From positions 124,001 to 188,000 of the forward strand of contig NZ_WUTW01000004.1 of the NCBI RefSeq assembly GCF_009831215.1: 64,000 nucleotides of DNA, read 5' to 3'. Shown in pieces: positions 45,745 to 54,164 of this stretch. How positions within the stretch are numbered: position 1 is the first letter of the stretch; each line of letters starts with the position of its first letter. A program made the position numbers and the translations under genes. Source of the stretch: Actinomadura rayongensis. GTDB taxonomy: Bacteria > Actinomycetota > Actinomycetes > Streptosporangiales > Streptosporangiaceae. Below the pieces are notes generated by a model, which saw nothing but the letters and a program-made list of their open reading frames with translations, did not search any database and was not told the origin of the DNA.

Positions 45745-47211
45745 ATGACCGACACCACCCGGGCGCGCAGCGCCCCCGACGCGCCGCCGAGCGCGCTCGC
45801 GATCGAGCAGAACGGCCTGAACGTCATCCCCGAGGACGAGCGCAAGGGCCGGCCGTTCGACCTGTTCTGGACCTGGTTCGCCTCCAACGTCGGCGTCACG
45901 AGCGTGGCGTACGGCTCGTTCCTGCTGGCCTACGGCGTGTCCCTCGTCGAGGGGATCGTCGCGGGCGTGGTCGGGATCGCGCTGTCGTTCCTGCTCGTCG
46001 GGCTGGCGTCGCTGGCGGGCAAGCGCGGGTCCGCGCCGACGATGGTCCTGTCGCGGGCGGCGTTCGGCGTCGAGGGCGGACGCGTCCCGTCCTTCCTCAC
46101 CTACGTGCTCCAGGTCGGCTGGGAGACGGTCACGGCCGTCCTCGCCGTGGACGCGACCGCGAGCGTGTTCACCCGGCTCGGCTGGAGCAGCGGGACGGCG
46201 ACGAAGCTGCTGGCCTTCGCGTTCGTCGCGGTCGTCATCGCCGGCGCGGCGCTGATCGGGCTGGAGATGATCCAGCGGCTGCAGCGGTTCGTCACGGTCG
46301 CGACGATCGTCCTGCTGGTCGGCTTCCTCGCGCTCACGGCCCGGCACGTCCACTGGTCGCAGGCCACCTCCCTGCATGCGGGCGGGGCCACCGCGTTCGT
46401 GGGCGCGCTCGTGTTCGCGTTCGCCGGCTTCGGGCTGGGCTGGACGAACATCGCCGCCGACTTCAGCCGCTACCTGCCCCGGTCGGCCTCCGGCCCGAAG
46501 GTGGTGGGCTGGACGACGCTCGGCGCCAGCATCGCGCCCGTCGTCCTCGTCCTGGACGGCCTGCTGCTCGTCGGTTCCAACCCCGACCTCAACGACAAGA
46601 TCGCGGCGGACCCCATCGGCGGGCTGGCGGGGATCCTCCCGACCTGGTACCTCGTGCCGTTCGTGGTCGTCGCGCTGCTCGGGCTGATCGGCGGGTCGGT
46701 GCTGAACATCTACTCGTCCGGCCTGGCGATGCTGAGCATCGGCGTCCGGGTGCCGCGCCACGTCGCGGTGCTCATCGACACGGGGCTGATGGTCGTTGGA
46801 ACGATCTATGTCGTGTGGTTCTCGTCCGGCTTCCTGCCGGTGTTCACGGCGTTCCTCATCACGCTCGGCGTCCCGATCGCGGCCTGGTCCGGGATCTTCC
46901 TGGCCGACCTGCTGCTGCGGCGCGGCCCGTACTCCGAGACCGACCTGTTCGACCGCGACGGCCGCTACGGCGCGGCCAACCCCGCCGCCCTCGCGATCCT
47001 CGCCGCCGGCGCGGCCGTCGGCTGGGGGCTCGTGGTCAACGCCGGGGCGTCCTGGCTGTCCTGGCAGGGCTACCTGCTCGGGCCGCTCGGCCTCGGCGGC
47101 ACGTCCGGCACCTGGGCGCAGGCCAACGTCGGCGTGGTCGTCGCGCTCGCGATCGGGTTCCTCGGCTACCTGGCGCTGTGCGGACGGCGCGTGCGGCGGC
47201 AGCGCGCCTGA
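45745..47211 (+). CDS. NCS1-family permease (cytosine/purine permease type)
   Basis: 488 residues with about 12 membrane spans. 'NVIPEDERKGRPFDLFWTWFASNVGVTSVAYGSFL' and 'AFAGFGLGWTNIAADFSRYLPRSAS' are NCS1 marks: H+- or Na+-coupled import of nucleobases, hydantoins or related compounds. It is translated with the LacI regulator and followed by a beta-glucosidase under the same operator. That partnership is unusual for a nucleobase transporter and suggests a glycosylated or sugar-like cargo, or import of an aglycone. Substrate unproven. Confidence 0.85.
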   Translation: MTDTTRARSAPDAPPSALAIEQNGLNVIPEDERKGRPFDLFWTWFASNVGVTSVAYGSFLLAYGVSLVEGIVAGVVGIALSFLLVGLASLAGKRGSAPTMVLSRAAFGVEGGRVPSFLTYVLQVGWETVTAVLAVDATASVFTRLGWSSGTATKLLAFAFVAVVIAGAALIGLEMIQRLQRFVTVATIVLLVGFLALTARHVHWSQATSLHAGGATAFVGALVFAFAGFGLGWTNIAADFSRYLPRSASGPKVVGWTTLGASIAPVVLVLDGLLLVGSNPDLNDKIAADPIGGLAGILPTWYLVPFVVVALLGLIGGSVLNIYSSGLAMLSIGVRVPRHVAVLIDTGLMVVGTIYVVWFSSGFLPVFTAFLITLGVPIAAWSGIFLADLLLRRGPYSETDLFDRDGRYGAANPAALAILAAGAAVGWGLVVNAGASWLSWQGYLLGPLGLGGTSGTWAQANVGVVVALAIGFLGYLALCGRRVRRQRA

Positions 47212-47226
47212 GCCCCCGGCCTCTCT

Positions 47227-47238
47227 GGAATCGATTCC
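47227..47238. promoter_or_regulatory. LacI-family operator, beta-glucosidase side
   Basis: GGAATCGATTCC, identical to the site at 44693-44704, placed 40 bases before the GTG start of the GH1 gene. Confidence 0.8.
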
Positions 47239-47278
47239 ACAACCGTTACCGAACGCTCCCACGAAAGGTGCGACGACC

Positions 47279-48658
47279 GTGACCCTCCGTTTCCCTGAAG
47301 GATTCCTGTGGGGCGCGTCGACCGCCGCGTACCAGATCGAGGGCGCCGCCGCCGAGGACGGCCGGCGGCCCTCGATCTGGGACGACTTCGTCCATGCCGG
47401 GCACGCCCGGCACGGCGAGACCGGCGACGTCGCCGCCGACCACTACCACCGGTCCGCGTCCGACCTCGACCTCATGGCCGACCTCGGCATGACGGCCTAC
47501 CGCTTCTCCATCGCCTGGACCCGGACCATGGACGACGACGGCGCCGTCAACCAGAAGGGCCTGGACTTCTACCGGCGGCTCGCCGACGGGCTGCGCGAGC
47601 GCGGCATCGAGCCGTTCGCCACCCTGTACCACTTCGACCTCCCGCGCCGGCTCGGCGAGCGCGGCGGCTGGCTGGACCGCGACACGGCGTACCGGCTCGC
47701 CGACCACGCCGACCTCGTGTCCGGCGCGCTCGGCGACCGGATCGGGCACTGGATGACGGTGAACGAGCTGTTCGTCGAGACGTTCCTCGGCTACGCCACC
47801 GGCGACTCCCCGCCGGGCCGCGAGAGCACGGGCGAGGCCGTCGCGGCGTCGCACCACATGCTGCTCGGCCACGGGCTCGCGGCGCAGGCCGTCCGGGCGA
47901 ACGGGGCGGGCGAGGTCGGGATCGTGACCTCGTTCTCCCCCGTCCGCCCGGCGACTGCCGACCCGCGCGACGCGGAAGCGGCGCGCCGGATCGACGGCCT
48001 CGTCAACCGCTTCTACCTGGACGCCCTGTTCCGGGGCGAATACCCGGCCGACCTCATGGCCCACTACGCCGACCTGAGGCCCGGGTTCACGGCCGTGCGC
48101 GACGGCGACCTCGACGTCATCTCGGCGCCGCTCGACTTCCTCGGCCTGAACTACTACTTCTCCCGGACGGTCGCCGCGTCCGGCCGCGACCTCGGCCCGG
48201 ACTGGGTCGAGACCCCGCTGAGCACGCGAGTGGAGGCCGAACTCGGGGCGCGGGACGTCGTGCGCGCCGGAGAGACGCTCACCGCGATCGGCTGGCCCGT
48301 CGACCCCGGCGGCCTCACCGAGCTGCTGCTGCGGCTCCGCGCCGACTACGGCGACGTGCCGATCTACATCACCGAGAACGGGCTTCCGCTCGGCGACTAC
48401 GTGACGCCGGACGGCCGCGTCCACGACCCCGAGCGGATCGAGTTCCTGCGCCGCCACCTGACGGCCCTGCACGCGGCCGTCGCGGCGGGCGTCGACGTGC
48501 GCGGCTACCTGACCTGGTCGCTGCTGGACAACTTCGAGTGGGGCAGCGGGTACGCGCCCCGGTTCGGGCTGACGTTCGTGGACTACGGCACCCAGCGCCG
48601 CATCCCGAAGGACAGCTTCCACTGGTACCGGGAGGTGATCGCCCGCAACGGGCTCTGA
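47279..48658 (+). CDS. GH1 beta-glucosidase
   Basis: 459 residues of family GH1: 'FPEGFLWGASTAAYQIEGAAAEDGRRPSIWDDF', 'YRFSIAWTRTM', 'TLYHFDLPRRLGERGGW', acid/base Glu in 'MTVNELFVETFLGY' (TxNE; Pro usually follows, here Leu), nucleophile Glu in 'IYITENGLPL' and 'YLTWSLLDNFEWGSGYAPRFGLTFVDY'. No signal peptide, so it works on imported substrate. The start is GTG at 47279 after 'GAAAGG'. It has its own LacI-type operator. It cleaves beta-linked glucose (or related sugar) from an intracellular glycoside. Confidence 0.93.
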   Translation: MTLRFPEGFLWGASTAAYQIEGAAAEDGRRPSIWDDFVHAGHARHGETGDVAADHYHRSASDLDLMADLGMTAYRFSIAWTRTMDDDGAVNQKGLDFYRRLADGLRERGIEPFATLYHFDLPRRLGERGGWLDRDTAYRLADHADLVSGALGDRIGHWMTVNELFVETFLGYATGDSPPGRESTGEAVAASHHMLLGHGLAAQAVRANGAGEVGIVTSFSPVRPATADPRDAEAARRIDGLVNRFYLDALFRGEYPADLMAHYADLRPGFTAVRDGDLDVISAPLDFLGLNYYFSRTVAASGRDLGPDWVETPLSTRVEAELGARDVVRAGETLTAIGWPVDPGGLTELLLRLRADYGDVPIYITENGLPLGDYVTPDGRVHDPERIEFLRRHLTALHAAVAAGVDVRGYLTWSLLDNFEWGSGYAPRFGLTFVDYGTQRRIPKDSFHWYREVIARNGL

Positions 48659-48664
48659 GTCCGT

Positions 48665-50041
48665 TCACTCAGGGGCGGTGCGGCCGGGCGCGAGCAGCGC
48701 GACGCCCACGCCCGCCGCGGAGACGGCGGCGGCGGCCCATTCGGCGGGGACGAACCCGGCGAGGAACCGGTCCGGCGAGCCGTAGCCTCCGTGCGCGGCG
48801 AAGACGGCCGCGACGAGCGCGATGCCGAAGACGCCCGCGACCTCGCCGACGGCGCTGTTGGTCCCGGCGGCGACGCCCGCCTCGTCCGGCGGCACCGCCG
48901 AGACGACGAGCCCGGCCACGGTCGGGAAGCACAGCGCGATGCCGATCCCGGCGACGATCAGCGGCAGCACGACCGTCCCGTACCCGGCGTCGGGCGCGGC
49001 GACGGCCGCCAGCCAGCCGAGCCCGGCCGCCTGGAGCGCCAGCCCGGCGGCCATGAACGGGCGGAACCCGAGCCGGTCGGCGAGCGCGCCCGCGACCGGC
49101 GCGACGAGCATCGGCATCGCCGTCCAGACGAGGATCCGCAGCCCCGCCTGCAACGGCGAGTAGCCCATGCCGGTCTGGAACAGCTGCGCGATGAGGAACA
49201 GCGACCCGATCAGCGACACGCGCTGGAAGAACGCCACCCCGTTGGCCGCGGCGAACCCCCGGTCGCGGAAGTACCGCAGCGGGAGCATCGGCTGCCGGGC
49301 GCGGCGCTCCCACGCCACGAACGCCGCCACCAGCGCGGTTCCGACCGCGAGCGCCCCGACGACCTGCACACTCCCCCACCCGGCGGACGGCGCCCGCACC
49401 GGCCCCCAGGTCAGCGCGAACAGCCCCGCGCCCGCGAGGACGAGCCCGGGCACGTCCAGGCGCGACCGCGGGCCGCGCGACTCGGTGAGCAGCAGCGCCG
49501 ACAGCGGCATCAGCGCCAGCCCCACCGGCACGTTCAGCCAGAAGATCCACTCCCAGGACACGCCCTGCACGACCACGCCGCCGACCAGCGGCCCGGCCGC
49601 GACGCCGAGCCCGGTGACGCCGCCCCAGACGCCCACCGCCGCGCCCCGCTTCGCGGCCGGGAACGCGGCGGTGATCAGCGTGAGCGTCAGCGGGAGGACG
49701 ACGGCGGCGCCCGCGCCCTGCGCGACCCGGGCGGCGATCAGCGCCCCGGCGGTCGGCGAGAGCGCGGCGGCGGCGGACGCGGCGGTGAACAGCCCGACGC
49801 CGGCGACGTACGCGCGGCGGCGCCCGAACCGGTCGCCGAGGGCCGCGCCGGTCGGGATCAGGCACGCGAAGACGAGGTTGTAGGCGTTGACGGTCCATTC
49901 CAGGTCCGCGAGGTCGGCGTCCAGCTCGACCCGCATGACCGGCAGCGCGGTCGCGACGACGACCACGTCGAGCGTGGTCAGGAACACCCCGAGGGACGCC
50001 AGCGCCAGCGTCCACCCCGGGCGGGACGGTCGATCGTCCAT
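48665..50041 (-). CDS. MFS drug-efflux transporter (DHA2/EmrB type)
   Basis: 458 residues. 'SLGVFLTTLDVVVVATALPVMRVELDADLADLEWTVNAYNLVFACLIPTGAALGDRFGRRRAYVAG' is the DHA2 start (motif A and D1-like), with 'GVWGGVTGLGVAAGPLVGGVVVQGVSWEWIFWLNVPVG' as motif C. It exports hydrophobic compounds with protons. ATG at 50041 follows TTTGGAGGGG; an in-frame ATG at 50056 is less likely. It is divergent from an ArsR-type gene across a dyad, so drug-responsive control by that regulator is likely. Confidence 0.87.
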   Translation of the reverse strand: MDDRPSRPGWTLALASLGVFLTTLDVVVVATALPVMRVELDADLADLEWTVNAYNLVFACLIPTGAALGDRFGRRRAYVAGVGLFTAASAAAALSPTAGALIAARVAQGAGAAVVLPLTLTLITAAFPAAKRGAAVGVWGGVTGLGVAAGPLVGGVVVQGVSWEWIFWLNVPVGLALMPLSALLLTESRGPRSRLDVPGLVLAGAGLFALTWGPVRAPSAGWGSVQVVGALAVGTALVAAFVAWERRARQPMLPLRYFRDRGFAAANGVAFFQRVSLIGSLFLIAQLFQTGMGYSPLQAGLRILVWTAMPMLVAPVAGALADRLGFRPFMAAGLALQAAGLGWLAAVAAPDAGYGTVVLPLIVAGIGIALCFPTVAGLVVSAVPPDEAGVAAGTNSAVGEVAGVFGIALVAAVFAAHGGYGSPDRFLAGFVPAEWAAAAVSAAGVGVALLAPGRTAPE

Positions 50042-50056
50042 CACCCCTCCAAACAT

Positions 50057-50073
50057 TTAGCCGATTGGCTGAA
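50057..50073. promoter_or_regulatory. ArsR-type operator between MFS and regulator genes
   Basis: TTAGCCGATTGGCTGAA: AGCC and GGCT arms around GATT, with T/A-rich flanks nearly symmetrical. It lies 16 bases before the MFS ATG and 30 before the regulator's GTG. Confidence 0.6.
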
Positions 50074-50102
50074 CGATCGCATGGCCACTAACATTTCGCA
50101 AT

Positions 50103-50429
50103 GTGGCTGAACAAGTTGAGGCGCTGGACCTGACCTACGCCGCGCTGGCCCACCCGACCCGCCGCGCGATCCTCGAACGCGTGCGCGCCGACCCGGTGCG
50201 CGTCACCGACGTCGCGCGGGAGTTCCCGATGGCCCTCGCGACCGTGTCCAAGCACATCCGCGTCCTGGAGCGCGCCGGGCTGGTGCGGCGCGACGTCCAC
50301 GGCCGCGACCACTACCTCAGCGCCGCGCCCGGCCCGCTGGCCGAGGCCGAGGCGTGGATCGCCCGCTACACCGCGTTCTGGGAGCGGAGCGCGGACGCGC
50401 TCGCCCGCCATCTGGAGGAGGACGCATGA
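50103..50429 (+). CDS. ArsR-family HTH regulator
   Basis: 108 residues from GTG at 50103: 'LDLTYAALAHPTRRAILERVRADPVRVTDVAREFPMALATVSKHIRVLERAGLVRRDVHGRDHYLSAAPGPLAEAEAWI'. It has no cysteine metal site; this is the metal-independent subgroup often paired with an AHSA1 protein. Its stop overlaps the AHSA1 ATG (ATGA). It probably controls the divergent MFS pump and itself. Confidence 0.87.
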   Translation: MAEQVEALDLTYAALAHPTRRAILERVRADPVRVTDVAREFPMALATVSKHIRVLERAGLVRRDVHGRDHYLSAAPGPLAEAEAWIARYTAFWERSADALARHLEEDA

Positions 50430-50860
50430 CCGACGGGGCCGTCCGGGTCACCCGGACGCTCAGGGCCCGGCCGGACGACGTCTTCGCCGCCTGGACCGAC
50501 CCCGACCGCCTCCGCCGCTGGCTGATGCCCGGCCCCGGCACGGTCGCCGCGGCCGTGACCGACCCGGTGCCCGGCGGGGGCTTCCGGTTCGCGAAGCTGT
50601 TCCCGTCCGGCGTGGACGAGGTCACCGGCGAGTACCTGGTCGTCGATCCGCCGCACCGGCTCGTGTTCACCTGGCGGTCCCCCGGCACGACCGGCGGCCG
50701 GGACTCGGTGGTGACCGTCACGCTCCGCCCGGACGGCGACGGCACCGCGATGACGATCCTCCACGAACGCCTCCCGGCCGAGTCCTTCCGAAGCGGCGCG
50801 CGCGGCGCCTGGACGGCCGTCGCGGCGAACCTCGACGCGCACCTGACCACGACCGGATGA
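50426..50860 (+). CDS. AHSA1/SRPBCC-domain protein
   Basis: 144 residues: 'VRVTRTLRARPDDVFAAWTDPDRLRRWLMPGPGTVAAAV', 'GEYLVVDPPHRLVFTWRSPG' and 'TAMTILHERLPAESFRSGARGAWTAVAANLDAHL' match the AHSA1 ligand-binding fold. It is coupled to the ArsR regulator, the second such pair in the window (the other lies at 6485-7794). It may bind the compound that the MFS pump exports; that is inference. Confidence 0.85.
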   Translation: MTDGAVRVTRTLRARPDDVFAAWTDPDRLRRWLMPGPGTVAAAVTDPVPGGGFRFAKLFPSGVDEVTGEYLVVDPPHRLVFTWRSPGTTGGRDSVVTVTLRPDGDGTAMTILHERLPAESFRSGARGAWTAVAANLDAHLTTTG

Positions 50861-50864
50861 GGCC

Positions 50865-50894
50865 ATGACAGGGCCGCTGGGACGCGGTTAGGCT
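50865..50894 (+). promoter_or_regulatory. Promoter of the ABC-2 exporter operon
   Basis: ATGACA (50865-50870), 18 bases, TAGGCT (50889-50894). GTG at 50903 follows eight bases later with no ribosome site, so the mRNA is probably leaderless. Confidence 0.55.
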
Positions 50895-50902
50895 CTCGGC
50901 AA

Positions 50903-51682
50903 GTGAGCGTCTATCCCTGGATCGCTTGGTTCGCGTTGCGCCGGCAGGCCGCCTACCTCGCGATGGCGCTCGCCGAGGGGCTCACGAACGCGTTCTTCGG
51001 GCTGCTGCGGGCGTTCATCCTCATCGCGCTGTGGCGCGAGCGGCCCGCGCTCGGCGGCTGGGACGCGGCCGACGCCGTCACGTTCTCCTTCGTCACGCAG
51101 GCGCTCCTCGGGGCCGTCCAGGTGTTCGGCGGGCTGGACCTGACGGCCCGGATCCGCAGCGGCGACGTCGCCGTCGACCTGTACCGCCCGGTGAGCCTCC
51201 AGGGCTGGTGGCTGGCCGACGACCTCGGCCGCGCGACGGGCACGCTGCTGCTGCGGTCGGGTCCGCCGCTGCTGTGCGGGGCGCTCGTGTTCGGGCTGCG
51301 GGTGCCGGGGCCGGGCCGGATCGCGCTGTTCGCGGCGTCGTTCGTCCTCGCCGTGCTGGTCAGCTTCGGGCTCCGCTACCTGGTGGCGCTGTCGGTGTTC
51401 TGGCTGCACGACGACCGGGGAATCCAGCCGATCGCGCTCGTCCTGACCCTGTTCTTCTCCGGGATGACGGTGCCGCTCGTCGTGTTCCCCGACCCGCTGC
51501 GCGCGGTCGCCGGGACGCTGCCGTGGTCGGCGCTCGTCCAGGTCCCCGGCGAGGTGTTCCTCGGCCGCGGGAACGCCGCCGGGGCGCTCGCCTTCCAGGC
51601 CGCGTGGGCGGCGGCGCTGCTGCTGGCGGGCGCGGCCGTCACCGGCGCGGCGCGGCGGCGGCTGGTGGTGCAGGGTGGGTGA
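50903..51682 (+). CDS. ABC-2 family permease, first subunit
   Basis: 259 residues, six membrane spans. 'AYLAMALAEGLTNAFFGLLRAFILIALWRERPALGGWDAADAVTFSFVTQALLGA' and 'RIRSGDVAVDLYRPVSLQGWWLADDLGRATGTLLLR' follow the PF06182 ABC2_membrane_6 pattern. Such pairs export lipids or drugs. GTG at 50903. It overlaps the second permease gene by eight bases. Confidence 0.83.
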   Translation: MSVYPWIAWFALRRQAAYLAMALAEGLTNAFFGLLRAFILIALWRERPALGGWDAADAVTFSFVTQALLGAVQVFGGLDLTARIRSGDVAVDLYRPVSLQGWWLADDLGRATGTLLLRSGPPLLCGALVFGLRVPGPGRIALFAASFVLAVLVSFGLRYLVALSVFWLHDDRGIQPIALVLTLFFSGMTVPLVVFPDPLRAVAGTLPWSALVQVPGEVFLGRGNAAGALAFQAAWAAALLLAGAAVTGAARRRLVVQGG

Positions 51683-52478
51683 CGCGCTGCGCGCCTACGG
51701 GACACTCGCCTGGGCCTGGCTGCGCGCCGCCGCCCAGTACCCGGTGTCGATGGTGCTGCTCGGGCTCGCGTCGGCCGCCGTCGCCGGGCTGGACGCGGCG
51801 GGGATCGGGCTGCTGTTCTCCCGCGTCCACCGGCTCGGCGGGTTCGGCGCCGCGCAGGTGCTGTTCCTGTACGCGACGTCGCAGCTCGCGTTCGTGCTGT
51901 CGGACGCGCTGCTCGGGAACGCCGACCTGCTCGCCCGGCACGTCCGGGAGGGGACGTTCGACGCGATGCTGCTGCGTCCGGTGAGCCCGCTCGTCCAGGT
52001 CGCGACCGAGGAGTACAGCCCGCGCCGGTTCGCCAAGCTGGTGCTGCCCGCGGTGCTGCTGGCGATCGTCCTGCCCCGGCTGGACACCTCCTGGACGGCG
52101 GGCCGCGTCGCGATGGTCCCGGTCATGGTCGCGTCCGGGACGGCGATCTTCTGCGGGCTCTGGGTGCTGGTGGCGTCGGTGCAGTTCGTCCTGCTGGAGA
52201 GCCACGGCGCGGGCAAGGCCCTGACGTTCGGGGGCTCGTTCCTCACCCAGTACCCGATGAGCGTGTTCGCGCGGGACTTCGTGCGCGGCGTGACGTTCGC
52301 CGTCCCGCTGGCGTTCGTGAACTGGCAGCCCGCCCTGTACGTCCTGGACCGTCCCGACCCGCTCGGGCTCCCTGCGGCGACGCGGCTGGCGTCCCCGGCG
52401 GTCGCGGTCGCGGTGTGCGGGCTCGCGGCGCTGGCGTGGCGGGCGGGGCTGCGCCGCTACCGATCGACGGGGAGCTGA
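51675..52478 (+). CDS. ABC-2 family permease, second subunit
   Basis: 267 residues, six membrane spans. 'LLFSRVHRLGGFGAAQVLFLYATSQLAFVLSDALLGNADLLARHVREGTFDAMLLRPVSPLVQVAT' is the matching ABC2_membrane_6 partner. GTG at 51675, inside the previous gene. Two bases separate it from the ATPase start codon. Confidence 0.83.
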   Translation: MGDALRAYGTLAWAWLRAAAQYPVSMVLLGLASAAVAGLDAAGIGLLFSRVHRLGGFGAAQVLFLYATSQLAFVLSDALLGNADLLARHVREGTFDAMLLRPVSPLVQVATEEYSPRRFAKLVLPAVLLAIVLPRLDTSWTAGRVAMVPVMVASGTAIFCGLWVLVASVQFVLLESHGAGKALTFGGSFLTQYPMSVFARDFVRGVTFAVPLAFVNWQPALYVLDRPDPLGLPAATRLASPAVAVAVCGLAALAWRAGLRRYRSTGS

Positions 52479-52480
52479 CG

Positions 52481-53446
52481 ATGATCGAGGCCGGGGACGT
52501 CCGCAAGACCTTCACCGTCCGCGAGCGCACCGGACGGCTGCGCCGGACGCGGCGGCGCGTGAGCGCGGTGGACGGCGTGTCCTTCACGGTCGCGCCGGGC
52601 GAGTTCGTCGGCTACCTCGGCCCGAACGGCGCCGGGAAATCCACGACGATCAAGATGCTGACCGGGATCCTCACCCCGACGTCCGGGACGATCCGGGTCT
52701 GCGGCCTGGACCCGTCCCGCCAGCGGACCGCCCTGGCCCGCCGCCTCGGCGTCGTCTTCGGGCACCGCACGACGCTCTGGTGGGACCTTCCGCTGCGCGA
52801 CAGCCTCGCGCTCGTGCGGCGGCTGTACCGGGTGGAGGCGGGCGCGCACCGGGAGCGGCTGGACGAGCTGACCGCGCTGCTCGACCTCGGCCCGTTCCTC
52901 GCGACGCCCGTCCGCCAGCTCAGCCTCGGCCAGCGGATGCGCGGCGACCTGGCCGCCGCGCTGCTGCACGCGCCCGACCTGCTGGTCCTGGACGAGCCGA
53001 CGATCGGCCTGGACGTCGTCAGCAAGGCGACCGTCCGCGCGTTCCTGGAGCGGCTGAACACCGAGCGCGGAACGACGATCCTGCTGACCACGCACGACCT
53101 CGGCGACATCGAGCGGCTGTGCCGCCGCGTCATGATCGTCGACCACGGACGGCTGGCGTTCGACGGCTCGCTGGACGCCCTGCGCGCCACGGCCGGGTCG
53201 GGCCGGATCCTCGTGGTGGAGCTGGCGCGCCCGGAGCCGCCCGTCGCGGTGGACGGCGCAGCGGTCGAACGCGTCGAGGGCCCCCGCCAATGGCTGCGCC
53301 TGCCCGGCGACGCGAACGCCGCCTCCGTCGTCGCGGCCCTCGCCGCACGCCACGAGGTCCGCGACATCGCCCTGCGCGAACCCGACATCGAGGAGATCGT
53401 CGCGCGCCTCTACCAGGGCGAGATCCCCTACACGGCCGCACACTGA
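52481..53446 (+). CDS. ABC exporter ATPase (DrrA-like)
   Basis: 321 residues. Walker A 'VGYLGPNGAGKSTTIKMLTG', Q-loop 'GVVFGHRTTLWWDLPLRDSL', signature 'RQLSLGQRMRGDLAAALLHAPDLLVLDEPTIGLD', switch 'TTILLTTHDLGDIERLC'. The C-terminal 80 residues ('RILVVELARPEPPVAVDGAAVERVEGPRQWLRLPGDANAASVVAALAARHEVRDIALREPDIEEIVARLYQG') are the DUF4162-like tail of exporter ATPases. ATG at 52481 after ACGGGGAGC. It completes a three-gene exporter; the cargo is unknown. Confidence 0.9.
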   Translation: MIEAGDVRKTFTVRERTGRLRRTRRRVSAVDGVSFTVAPGEFVGYLGPNGAGKSTTIKMLTGILTPTSGTIRVCGLDPSRQRTALARRLGVVFGHRTTLWWDLPLRDSLALVRRLYRVEAGAHRERLDELTALLDLGPFLATPVRQLSLGQRMRGDLAAALLHAPDLLVLDEPTIGLDVVSKATVRAFLERLNTERGTTILLTTHDLGDIERLCRRVMIVDHGRLAFDGSLDALRATAGSGRILVVELARPEPPVAVDGAAVERVEGPRQWLRLPGDANAASVVAALAARHEVRDIALREPDIEEIVARLYQGEIPYTAAH

Positions 53447-53447
53447 C

Positions 53448-54077
53448 TCAGGCGCGGACGGCGGCGAAGCGCAGTTCGAGGCCGTCCAGCAGCGCGGTCA
53501 GGCCGGTCTCGAAGGCCGCGGCGTCGATCTCCTGCTGGCGCTCGGCGAGCAGGTGCGCCTGGTCGAGGCGGGGGTAGGCGCCCGCGTAGACGGCCGCGTC
53601 GTCGGGGAAGCCGCCCGCGAACGTGCCGAGCGCCGAGCCGGTGATGAAGTAGCGCAGCAGCGCGCCGACGCGGGTGGCCTCGCGGCGCGGCCAGCCCGCG
53701 TCCACCAGGCCGCCGAAGACGGCGTCGGCGAGGCGCAGCGCGTTGGGCCGACCGCCCCGGGGCTGGCCGATCGCGGGGACGACGTTCGGGTGGGCGGCGA
53801 GCGCGGCGCGGTAGGAGCGCGCCCACGCCTCCAGGGACGCCCGCCAGGACGGGCCGGGGAACATCGACAGGTCCACCTCGCCGAGGACGGCGTCCACGAC
53901 GGCGTCCAGCAGGTCGTCCTTGGTGGCGACGTGGTTGTAGAGGGACGGCCCGCTGACGCCGAGTTCCGCCGCGAGCCGCCGGGTGGACAGCGCCTCCAGG
54001 CCCTCGGCGTCCACGAGGTCCAGCGCCGCCGCGACGATGCGGGCGCGGCTGAGCAGCGGTCGACGCGGCCGGGCCAC
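53448..54077 (-). CDS. TetR-family regulator (TetR_C_1 type)
   Basis: 209 residues from GTG at 54077, after GGAGGTGACCC. HTH 'LLSRARIVAAALDLVDAEGLEALSTRRLAAELGVSGPSLYNHVATKDDLLDAVVDAVLGEV', then a C-terminal domain like that of tetracycline repressor. It is divergent from an acyl-CoA dehydrogenase gene with two matching 19-21-bp operators between. Its ligand is probably an acyl-CoA or the dehydrogenase's substrate. Confidence 0.87.
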   Translation of the reverse strand: MARPRRPLLSRARIVAAALDLVDAEGLEALSTRRLAAELGVSGPSLYNHVATKDDLLDAVVDAVLGEVDLSMFPGPSWRASLEAWARSYRAALAAHPNVVPAIGQPRGGRPNALRLADAVFGGLVDAGWPRREATRVGALLRYFITGSALGTFAGGFPDDAAVYAGAYPRLDQAHLLAERQQEIDAAAFETGLTALLDGLELRFAAVRA

Positions 54078-54095
54078 GGGTCACCTCCGAACCGG

Positions 54096-54153
54096 AAACT
54101 TGCGGCGCTAGTTTAGCGTGCTAGCCTGCGACAAAACTCGCATTGCTAGTTTT
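54096..54153. promoter_or_regulatory. Twin TetR operators AAACTnGCnnnGCnAGTTT
   Basis: Site 1: AAACTTGCGGCGCTAGTTT (54096-54114). Site 2 (54133-54153) has the same arms, AAAACT.GC and GC.AGTTTT, around ATT. Each has a single mismatched pair, at the same relative position, and the centres are 38 bp apart. Each lies near one of the two divergent start codons. Confidence 0.8.
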
Positions 54154-54164
54154 CGGGAGCCGTC

